From Tenacibaculum holothuriorum (lineage in GTDB: Bacteria; Bacteroidota; Bacteroidia; Flavobacteriales; Flavobacteriaceae), in NCBI RefSeq assembly GCF_002120225.1, contig NZ_LAPZ01000001.1, positions 434,001 to 498,000 of the forward strand: 64,000 nucleotides of DNA, in the 5' to 3' direction. A program made the position numbers and the translations under genes. Positions 1 to 6,667 of the stretch are shown piece by piece. Below the pieces are notes generated by a model. The model saw only the letters and a list, made by a program, of their open reading frames with translations. It was not told the origin of the DNA and ran no database searches. How positions within the stretch are numbered: the stretch's first letter is position 1; each line of letters opens with the position of its first letter.

Positions 1-763
1 TGGCTACTTGATCCATGATTAACTTCATACCTCTTTTAGAAAGTTCTTCTGAGAGTTTTTTATACTCTTGTAAGCTTCCAAAACGAGGATCAACTTGATA
101 AAAATCGGTCATTGCATATCCGTGATAAGAACCGCGAGGCATATCATTGGTTAAAACTGGTGTTGGCCAAATAGCAGTAAACCCTAAATCTTTTATATAA
201 TCTAAATGCTTAGTAATTCCTTCTATATCTCCACCATGTCGTTTATAATCGTGTGATCTATCAACTTCTGTTTCTTTTAAATTCTCAAAACGATCGTTTT
301 TCGGATTCGCATTCGCAAATCGATCAGGAGTGATTAAATAAATGGCATCTGAACTATCAAACCCAACATAAGAATCAGCTTTCTTTTCTCTAGATTTTAA
401 TTCGTATGTATGTGTCTTCTTTGTACCATCTTTAAAAGTAAATACAATATCAAACTTCCCTGCTTTGGTCGTTTTATCAATCTTTAGATCTATAAATAAA
501 TAATTCGGACTTCTTCCTGTATGTACTTTATTTATATGTACTCCTTCATAAGAAATGCTTGGTGTTGAATTTCCTATATTTTCTTCCTTAACTAATAATT
601 GAAGGGTATTGTTTTTAAAACCAACCCACCAATTAGGTGGTTCTACTCTTTCTAAAAAAGTATTAGAAACTTTATGTTCGGTTTTCGCATCACTTTTCTG
701 TTTCGTTGTAGTATTACACGAAATATAAATGATTAAAACAATATATAAACCAATGTGCTTCAT
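1..763 (-). CDS. GH13 alpha-amylase-family lipoprotein, neopullulanase/SusA-like (partial, 3' end outside window)
   Basis: Reading the minus strand from an ATG at 763 gives an open frame of 254 codons running off the left edge. The N-terminus is a lipoprotein signal with the lipidated Cys at about residue 16 (YISC). An N-terminal beta-domain typical of cyclomaltodextrinase/neopullulanase follows (EPPNWWVGF near residue 40), and then the start of the GH13 barrel: SDAIYLITPDRFANANP, RHGGDIEGI, LDYIKDLGFTAIWPTPV and SYHGYAMTDFYQVDPRFG. It would be a periplasm- or surface-anchored enzyme cutting maltodextrins to smaller sugars. It is the last visible gene of the minus-strand maltose arm, 48 bp after the maltose phosphorylase stop and directly after a terminator-like hairpin. 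The catalytic residues lie outside the window. Confidence 0.88.
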   Translation of the reverse strand, partial: MKHIGLYIVLIIYISCNTTTKQKSDAKTEHKVSNTFLERVEPPNWWVGFKNNTLQLLVKEENIGNSTPSISYEGVHINKVHTGRSPNYLFIDLKIDKTTKAGKFDIVFTFKDGTKKTHTYELKSREKKADSYVGFDSSDAIYLITPDRFANANPKNDRFENLKETEVDRSHDYKRHGGDIEGITKHLDYIKDLGFTAIWPTPVLTNDMPRGSYHGYAMTDFYQVDPRFGSLQEYKKLSEELSKRGMKLIMDQVA

Positions 764-769
764 AAGATA

Positions 770-795
770 AAAAACCTCACAAAAAATGTGAGGTT
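770..795 (-). terminator. Hairpin plus T-run between GH65 and GH13 genes
   Basis: A perfect 9-bp stem (773-781 with 787-795, five-base loop) is followed on the minus strand by six T residues. This is a textbook intrinsic terminator shape. It ends about 6 nt before the ATG of the GH13 lipoprotein gene at 763, so that gene is reached only by read-through or from a promoter I could not see. Confidence 0.7.
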
Positions 796-811
796 AGTGT
801 CTAACTTCTAA

Positions 812-3118
812 CTATACGGTTATTAAGTTATTAGGGGAAATTTTTATTAATTTATCATTTACTAAAATTTCTAAAGCGCTACCATTTTCTAACTCAAATT
901 TGGTATCATCCTTACAAACAGAAATTTTAAGTATTTGTCCTCTAAAGTTTACCTTGAAAGAATATGCTTCCCATTGTTCTGGAATTTGCGGTGTAAAGCT
1001 TAAGGTATCATTTTTTACACGCATTCCTCCAAATCCTTCTACAATACTCATCCAAGTTCCTGCCATTGAGGTAATATGCAATCCTTCTTCTACTTCTTTA
1101 TTATAGTCATCTAAATCTAAACGAGAAGTTCTTAAATAAAACGTATAGGCTTGTTCCATTCTACCTAATTTAGCAGCCTGAATACTATGTACACAAGGAG
1201 ATAATGAACTTTCATGTACCGTAAATGGTTCATAAAAATCAAAATGACGTTCTAATTCTTCTTGACTAAATTGATCTTCGAAAAAATAGAATCCTTGTAA
1301 GGTATCTGCCTGTTTGATATACGGCGAGCGTAAAATACGATCCCAACTCCATTTTTGGTTAATTGGACGTTGCGCTTTGTCTAAATCAGCTACGGTGATT
1401 AATTCTTTATCTAAGAATCCATCTTGTTGTAAAAACACTTGGTGTTCTTCTGAATATGGGAAGAACATATGATCTGCTACTTTTTTCCAAGAAGCTAATT
1501 CTTCAGCATCAAACTTTACTTTTTCCTTGATTCTGATATAATCTGAAATATGATCTGACTCTACTTTTGCTATGGCTTCTAAGGCATAATCAATACACCA
1601 TTTTGCAGCATAATTGGTATACCAGTTGTTATTTACGTTGTTTTCGTATTCATTTGGTCCTGTAACACCTAAAATTACATACTTATTCTTAGCCGTAGAG
1701 AAGGTTGCTCTTTGATGCCAAAAACGTGCAATACCAATTAGTACTTCTAATCCCTTTTCTGGAACGTAGGATGCATCTGAAGTATATCTTTCATAGTTGT
1801 ACATAGCAAATGCTATAGCAGCATTTCTATGAATTTCTTCAAAAGTGATTTCCCATTCATTATGACATTCTTCTCCATTCATAGTTACCATTGGGTATAA
1901 TGCTGCTCCGTTCGTAAAACCTAATTTTTCAGCATTTTCAATGGCCCTATCTAAATGATGGTAACGATATTCTAATAAGTTTCTCGCTACTTTTTGGTCT
2001 TTTGTAGCCATGTAAAATGGCAAACAGTATGCTTCAGTATCCCAGTAAGTACTTCCACCATATTTTTCTCCAGTAAATCCTTTAGGGCCAATGTTCAAGC
2101 GAGCATCGGTTCCTAAATAAGTTTGATTTAATTGAAAAATATTGAATCGAATACCTTGTTGCGCCTTCACATCACCAGAAATGGTAATATCTGACATGTC
2201 CCAAATTTGCTTCCATGCCTGAATTTGAAGTGCCAATAAATCATCAAAACCAATATTTAACGCCTTATCTAACGCTGTTTTCGCTGCAGATACTAACGCT
2301 TCTTTTTGATGATTTCTATCTACTGTATATCCAGCAAATTTATGCAATGTCGCTGTTTGGTTTTGTTGAACATCCACCTTATATGTGAATGCTATTTTAC
2401 TATCAGATTTTTCTTCTTCTTTTGTTACATCTAACATTTTCCCATCAACAAACACTCGAGATTCCATAAATGTACATGTATGGAAATTTGTTTTCATGGT
2501 ATGTGACTCTATGAATGCTTGATCTCCTTCTGATGTTACATTAAGGATATTCCAAAATTTATCATCCCAGTTTGAATCTTCATTGGTAATACCAGCATCT
2601 AAATACGGAGAAAAAGTAATAGTTGCGCCTGAATTTAAAGGGGTTACTTTATACTCAATTGCACCAACTTCATCCAATTCTAAACTTAAAAAACGCTTAG
2701 AACTTACTTCTAATTCAATACCATTAGATAAGATTGCTGTAAATGTTCTAGACAACCACCCTTCTTTCATATTCAATTCTCGCTTAAAGTTTTCAACTTT
2801 TTTACATGTATTTAAATCGAAAACCTCTTCGTTAATTTTAACATGAATACCAATCCAATTGGGTGCGTTTAATACTTTGGCAAAGTACTCTGGATATCCG
2901 TTTTTCCACCATCCTACTCTTGTTTTATCAGGATAATACACTCCTGCTATATAGCTACCTTGAAAAGTAGCTCCTGAGTAATCCTCTTCAAAATTGGCAC
3001 GTTGTCCCATCGCACCATTTCCAATACTAAAAAGACTTTCAGACGATTTTACACGCTCTTTATCAAATCCTTCTTCAATAACACTCCATTCGTTGGGTAT
3101 GATATAATCTTGATTCAT
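812..3118 (-). CDS. GH65 glycoside phosphorylase, probable maltose phosphorylase
   Basis: This protein of 768 residues matches the usual length of GH65 disaccharide phosphorylases. It phosphorolyses maltose to glucose and beta-glucose-1-phosphate in the cytoplasm; no signal peptide is present. An N-terminal beta-sandwich (about 1-300) precedes the alpha/alpha barrel, which carries YGGSTYWDTEAYCLPFY (353-369), NEWEITFEEIHRNAAIAFA (420-438) and VTGPNEY followed by NNNWYTN (485-502). Glu490 of GPNEY aligns with the catalytic general acid of the family. The maltose assignment is inferred from the neighbouring beta-phosphoglucomutase, the sugar importer and the Sus genes; trehalose and kojibiose phosphorylases share the fold. 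Two hairpins separate it from the upstream gene pgmB. Confidence 0.93.
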   Translation of the reverse strand: MNQDYIIPNEWSVIEEGFDKERVKSSESLFSIGNGAMGQRANFEEDYSGATFQGSYIAGVYYPDKTRVGWWKNGYPEYFAKVLNAPNWIGIHVKINEEVFDLNTCKKVENFKRELNMKEGWLSRTFTAILSNGIELEVSSKRFLSLELDEVGAIEYKVTPLNSGATITFSPYLDAGITNEDSNWDDKFWNILNVTSEGDQAFIESHTMKTNFHTCTFMESRVFVDGKMLDVTKEEEKSDSKIAFTYKVDVQQNQTATLHKFAGYTVDRNHQKEALVSAAKTALDKALNIGFDDLLALQIQAWKQIWDMSDITISGDVKAQQGIRFNIFQLNQTYLGTDARLNIGPKGFTGEKYGGSTYWDTEAYCLPFYMATKDQKVARNLLEYRYHHLDRAIENAEKLGFTNGAALYPMVTMNGEECHNEWEITFEEIHRNAAIAFAMYNYERYTSDASYVPEKGLEVLIGIARFWHQRATFSTAKNKYVILGVTGPNEYENNVNNNWYTNYAAKWCIDYALEAIAKVESDHISDYIRIKEKVKFDAEELASWKKVADHMFFPYSEEHQVFLQQDGFLDKELITVADLDKAQRPINQKWSWDRILRSPYIKQADTLQGFYFFEDQFSQEELERHFDFYEPFTVHESSLSPCVHSIQAAKLGRMEQAYTFYLRTSRLDLDDYNKEVEEGLHITSMAGTWMSIVEGFGGMRVKNDTLSFTPQIPEQWEAYSFKVNFRGQILKISVCKDDTKFELENGSALEILVNDKLIKISPNNLITV

Positions 3119-3188
3119 TTCTTATTGGATATATAAGTAAAGATGAATACCTCTTTACTTTAAATTCTTTATTCTTTTTGTTAGTTGT

Positions 3189-3233
3189 TGTCATTGAGTG
3201 AATACTGATTCCTTCACTTCACTGGCAATGACA
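3189..3233. repeat. Imperfect palindromic element between pgmB and GH65
   Basis: Outer arms TGTCATTG and CAATGACA (8 bp, perfect) enclose inner arms AGTGAA and TTCACT with a small bulge. The form resembles the short dispersed GTCATTG palindromes scattered through many bacterial genomes, including flavobacterial ones. It would be transcribed within the operon and could act as an mRNA processing or stability hairpin. Whether it is repeated elsewhere in this genome cannot be seen from the window. Confidence 0.5.
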
Positions 3234-3250
3234 TCTGTTTTATGGTTAAT

Positions 3251-3272
3251 TCATTTCAATTATTTGAAATGA
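3251..3272. other. 9-bp perfect hairpin just after pgmB
   Basis: TCATTTCAA and TTGAAATGA pair perfectly around a TTAT loop, 11 bp beyond the pgmB stop. No T-run follows on the minus strand, so it looks more like an mRNA stabiliser or processing site than a terminator. Confidence 0.4.
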
Positions 3273-3282
3273 TACTTTTTTC

Positions 3283-3936
3283 TTATTTTTTGATAATGTC
3301 TTCTATGAATTCTATTGAGATTTCTGTAAAGTCGTTGAAAACATAATCTGCTTCATGTAATACTTCTTTACTTCCAATTCCTATTGAAATCATATTTGCC
3401 GCATTTGCCGCTTGTACTCCTGCAACTGAATCTTCAAATACAACACAATCTTTTGGCTGTATTTCTAATTCCGTTGCTGCATTTAAAAACACTTCTGGAT
3501 CTGGTTTTGCTTTAGATACATTGGTTCCATCTACAATTGCTTGAAATTTTTCAATCAAGTGTACCTTTTCCAAAATTGCTCTTGCGTTTTTACTTGCTGA
3601 TCCCAATGCAATACCTTGTTCATTATCTATTAAATAGTGTAATATCTTAGGTACATCAGGTAGTATTTCAGAATCATCCATTTGGGCTATATAACTTAAA
3701 TAGTCATCATTTTTTTTAGCCATTAATTCTGAAAATTCTTCTGGAGATAAGGTTTTGTTTCCCCAGCTTAATATTTTTTCTAATGATCTTACACGACTCA
3801 CTCCTTTTAGTTGTTCGTTTTGTTCTGATGTAAAATCAATTCCTAAACCGTTTGCTAGCTTTTTCCAAGCTAGGAAATGGTATTTAGCAGTGTCTACAAT
3901 AACACCGTCTAGATCGAAAATAAATCCCTTCTTCAT
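3283..3936 (-). CDS. pgmB: Beta-phosphoglucomutase (HAD superfamily)
   Basis: A 217-residue cytosolic protein of the HAD phosphatase superfamily. It converts beta-glucose-1-phosphate, the product of the adjacent maltose phosphorylase, to glucose-6-phosphate. Motif I is FDLDGVIVDT, with the nucleophile Asp8 and the general acid/base Asp10. A cap domain follows (KLKGVSRVRSLEKIL is typical of beta-PGM), then LGSASKNA (motif II), KAKPDPEVF (motif III Lys) and VVFEDSVAGVQAA (motif IV acidic residues). The length and cap residues favour beta-PGM over a plain phosphatase. Its ATG lies one base from the stop codon of the upstream transporter gene, so the two are surely cotranscribed. Confidence 0.94.
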   Translation of the reverse strand: MKKGFIFDLDGVIVDTAKYHFLAWKKLANGLGIDFTSEQNEQLKGVSRVRSLEKILSWGNKTLSPEEFSELMAKKNDDYLSYIAQMDDSEILPDVPKILHYLIDNEQGIALGSASKNARAILEKVHLIEKFQAIVDGTNVSKAKPDPEVFLNAATELEIQPKDCVVFEDSVAGVQAANAANMISIGIGSKEVLHEADYVFNDFTEISIEFIEDIIKK

Positions 3937-3937
3937 T

Positions 3938-5314
3938 TTACTCTTCTACTGTTTGGTAAGTAATTGCTTTTGGATTGGTAATTAATAAATTAGCGATACC
4001 TGCAATAATTAAGCTGATACCTGCTACGGTCATTGCGTTAATAGCTTCGCTTCCTATTAAGTTTGACACAAAGTTCACTCCTCCTAAGGCAGCTACAATT
4101 TGAGGAATTACAATAAACATGTTAAAGATTCCCATGATAACTCCCATTTTCTTAGGGTCTACTGAACTTGATAGCATTGCATATGGCATTGATAAAATAC
4201 TACCCCAAGAGAATCCGATTAGAACGAAAGAAATTGTTAAGTACTCATGAGATGGAATAAATTTCATCATTAGAAATCCGATTCCTCCTAAAATTAAAGA
4301 TCCCATGTGTACATACTTTCTGTTGATTCTTCTTTTTGAAGTATATAATACTAAAAGCAACGCAAATGCCATTGAAGATAAACCATAAGTTCCCATATAT
4401 GACCCCACCAAGTTTGATGATTTCTGGAAGGCAGTATTGGCAGTATTAAAAGCTTCTGCCTGTGCTGCTACAGTCATATCATAATTAGCCTCGATAGGTG
4501 CTGGGGTTTGGAAAACATGTTCAGTAAGTGCTGGATTTGCCATACTCCACATAGTAAAAAAGGCGAACCAACTAAAAAACTGAATTACTCCTAGTTTTTT
4601 CATGGTCATTGGCATACTACCAATATTGTTTACTATATCTGGAATAAATTGATTCTTCTTTGCCTTTTCTCTTTCAAACTCTTCCATGTCTTCTGGAGGA
4701 TACTCAGTAGTTGTAAATACTGTGTAAAGTATACTCAACAGAAATACAAAAGCTCCAATTGCAAAAGCCACTTTAACCGACATTGGAACCACACCTGATG
4801 GAGCAGCGTCACTTACTCCGAATTGAGAAACCATCCAAGGTAAATTACTCGCTACCCAAGTACCAATACCAATAATTAAAGTTTGCACAACAAAACCATA
4901 TGAACGCTGAGATTCTGGAAGTTTATCGGCTACCAAAGCTCTAAATGGCTCCATCGAAATATTAATAGAAGCATCTAAAATCCATAAAAATCCTGCAGCT
5001 ACCCATAACGTTGGCGAGTGGGGCACAAAAAATAATGCTAATGAGCTTAACACAGCTCCAATTAGAAAGTAAGGTCTTCTTCTCCCCCATTTCGGACTCC
5101 AAGTTCTATCACTTAAATATCCAATAACTGGTTGAACAATTAACCCTGTTAAAGGAGCGGCTATCCATAACAATGGAATATCATCTTTTGCAGCACCAAG
5201 AGTTTGAAAAATACGAGACATAAAGCCTCCTTGTAAGGCAAAACCAAACTGAATTCCTAAGAACCCGAAACTCATGTTCCAGATTTCCCAAAAACTTAAC
5301 TTACGCTTATTCAT
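3938..5314 (-). CDS. MFS sugar transporter (SLC45/GPH-like), probable maltose importer
   Basis: A 458-residue polytopic inner-membrane protein with about 12 hydrophobic segments. The signature loop between helices 2 and 3 (GYLSDRTWSPKWGRRRPY) and the first-helix region IWNMSFGFLGIQFGFALQ mark the SLC45/GPH-type major facilitator group, which contains proton-coupled sucrose and maltose carriers. The context, upstream of pgmB and maltose phosphorylase, points to maltose import from periplasm to cytoplasm. It is the first gene of the minus-strand arm, 141 bp from lacI. That gap holds an inverted repeat and a copy of the 26-bp element also found before susC. The substrate is inferred. Confidence 0.9.
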   Translation of the reverse strand: MNKRKLSFWEIWNMSFGFLGIQFGFALQGGFMSRIFQTLGAAKDDIPLLWIAAPLTGLIVQPVIGYLSDRTWSPKWGRRRPYFLIGAVLSSLALFFVPHSPTLWVAAGFLWILDASINISMEPFRALVADKLPESQRSYGFVVQTLIIGIGTWVASNLPWMVSQFGVSDAAPSGVVPMSVKVAFAIGAFVFLLSILYTVFTTTEYPPEDMEEFEREKAKKNQFIPDIVNNIGSMPMTMKKLGVIQFFSWFAFFTMWSMANPALTEHVFQTPAPIEANYDMTVAAQAEAFNTANTAFQKSSNLVGSYMGTYGLSSMAFALLLVLYTSKRRINRKYVHMGSLILGGIGFLMMKFIPSHEYLTISFVLIGFSWGSILSMPYAMLSSSVDPKKMGVIMGIFNMFIVIPQIVAALGGVNFVSNLIGSEAINAMTVAGISLIIAGIANLLITNPKAITYQTVEE

Positions 5315-5343
5315 TATCGTAATTATTAATTAATATATAATAC

Positions 5344-5363
5344 GATAAGCGCTACGACTTATC
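5344..5363. promoter_or_regulatory. Inverted repeat upstream of the MFS transporter
   Basis: GATAAG and CTTATC are separated by 8 bp, 30 bp upstream of the transporter ATG. It is a candidate operator for the minus-strand sugar operon. It does not match the lacI-susC palindrome, so the binding protein is unknown. Confidence 0.35.
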
Positions 5364-5374
5364 TTATTCTTTTT

Positions 5375-5400
5375 GTGGAAAGTAAATTTATTGATAAGTC
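5375..5400. promoter_or_regulatory. Copy 1 of the 26-bp element shared with the susC leader
   Basis: This stretch starts GTGGAAAGTAAA and ends TTATTGATAAGTC. It matches 22 of 26 positions of 6608-6633 ahead of susC. The core TTATTGATAA is itself nearly palindromic. Its presence before both arms of the sugar locus suggests a common regulator site. Confidence 0.45.
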
Positions 5401-5455
5401 TGTTTGTTGGTGTAAATATATAATTTTTCTTCTTATAGAATATAAAAATCTACTA

Positions 5456-6472
5456 TTACGATTTCGTAGATTCTCTCGATTTAATATTACTTGAAATTAC
5501 TTTAGTTTGAGATTCTTTTCGTTCTTCTTCGTTTTCTATTCTATCAATTAACATTTCTGCTGCTTGTTTTCCCATAGTAAATCCATGCTGTACAACCGTT
5601 GTTATTGAAGGAGAAGAATATTCGGAAATTAGTCCATCTGTAAAACCTATCACTGAAACATCTTCTGGTATACTTAGACCTCTTTCTTTAGCTATTCGAA
5701 TAGCAATAGCTGCATAAATTTCATTTACTGCAAAAATTGCATCAATCTTATTTTCAAATAATTCCTCAATTTGATCTTTGATATTACAGTCTTCATCAAC
5801 TTCTATTATCAACTTCCTATTAACCTTTATCCCTTCTTCTTTCAAGGCTTTTTCATAACCTTGTTCTCTATGAAGCCCAACAGTAACGTGCTCTGGAGTT
5901 GTTATTATTCCTATATTCTCACATCCACTATTTAATAAGTGTTTTGTAGCTTTATATCCTGCACCAATATCATCTACAATTACTTTATCACAATCTATTG
6001 ATTTATGAGTCCTATCAAACAATACTAATGGAACTTCATTATCAATTAATCTATTAAAATGAGAAAACTTTCCGTTCTCAAGAGTTTCCTTTGCAATTGA
6101 AACTAATAAACCATCTACACTTCCATTTGTTAGTACATCAATAGTTTCAGCTTCTTTTTGCTCTTCATTGTTAGAGAAACAAACCATAATATTATATCCT
6201 CTATTAGAAGCCTCGTTTTCCACTCCTTTAATTACAGTAGAGAAAAAATGATGCACAATCTTCGGTAAAATAATACCGATTACCTTGGTTTTTTGATTAC
6301 GTAATTGTAATGCTAAATTATTAGGTCTATAATTATAATAATCAGCATAAGCCTTAATACGATCTTTGGTTTCCTGACTTATTTCATGACTATCTCTCAA
6401 AGCCTTTGAAACTGTGGAGGTTGACACTCCAAGCTCCTTAGCTATTATCTTTATGGTAATTTTTGGTTTCAT
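5456..6472 (-). CDS. LacI-family transcriptional regulator of the maltose locus
   Basis: This 338-residue protein has a complete N-terminal LacI helix-turn-helix and hinge helix (ITIKIIAKELGVSTSTVSKAL at the start, then YRPNNLALQL near 52-61). A periplasmic-binding-protein-like effector domain follows (VIGIILPKIVHHFFS near 65-79, VPLVLFDR, DAIFAVNE, VSVIGFTDG). It should bind a sugar or sugar phosphate and control the divergent sus genes and the sugar transport operon. It is transcribed away from susC; the 195-bp gap between them contains a perfect 16-bp palindrome of LacI type (6545-6560). A LacI regulator rather than a SusR sensor matches other flavobacterial maltose loci. Confidence 0.93.
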   Translation of the reverse strand: MKPKITIKIIAKELGVSTSTVSKALRDSHEISQETKDRIKAYADYYNYRPNNLALQLRNQKTKVIGIILPKIVHHFFSTVIKGVENEASNRGYNIMVCFSNNEEQKEAETIDVLTNGSVDGLLVSIAKETLENGKFSHFNRLIDNEVPLVLFDRTHKSIDCDKVIVDDIGAGYKATKHLLNSGCENIGIITTPEHVTVGLHREQGYEKALKEEGIKVNRKLIIEVDEDCNIKDQIEELFENKIDAIFAVNEIYAAIAIRIAKERGLSIPEDVSVIGFTDGLISEYSSPSITTVVQHGFTMGKQAAEMLIDRIENEEERKESQTKVISSNIKSRESTKS

Positions 6473-6544
6473 ATTTTACAAAACTCATAATTTTTTTAAT
6501 CTTATTTTATCAATACGTTAAGTTAAAGTTAAAAAGTTATCAAC

Positions 6545-6560
6545 ACGAAAACGTTTTCGT
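6545..6560. promoter_or_regulatory. Perfect 16-bp LacI-type operator between lacI and susC
   Basis: ACGAAAACGTTTTCGT is identical to its reverse complement and has the central CG typical of LacI/GalR operators. It lies about 85 bp from the lacI ATG and about 108 bp before the susC ATG. That is upstream of the likely susC -7 element (near 6596-6603), so it could serve repression of lacI or activation of susC. Confidence 0.75.
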
Positions 6561-6595
6561 AGTGTTTTCAATAGTTACAGAGTCACTTTTATTTC

Positions 6596-6603
6596 TATCT
6601 TCA
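6596..6603 (+). promoter_or_regulatory. Weak -7 element for susC
   Basis: TATCTTCA matches 6 of the 8 positions in TAnnTTTG (TA and TT are kept). No good TTG lies 17-23 bp upstream, which would fit a promoter needing an activator. Transcription would start near 6610. Confidence 0.35.
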
Positions 6604-6607
6604 CAAC

Positions 6608-6633
6608 GTGGAAAGTGAAATTATTGATAAATT
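6608..6633. promoter_or_regulatory. Copy 2 of the 26-bp element, in the susC leader
   Basis: It starts GTGGAAAGTGAA and ends TTATTGATAAATT, 34 bp before the susC ATG. It differs from 5375-5400 at four positions only. Relative to the gene it serves, its orientation is opposite to that of copy 1, which argues for a DNA site rather than an RNA leader element. Confidence 0.45.
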
Positions 6634-6667
6634 TTATATCAAAACTTTATGTATTTAATCTAAAATA

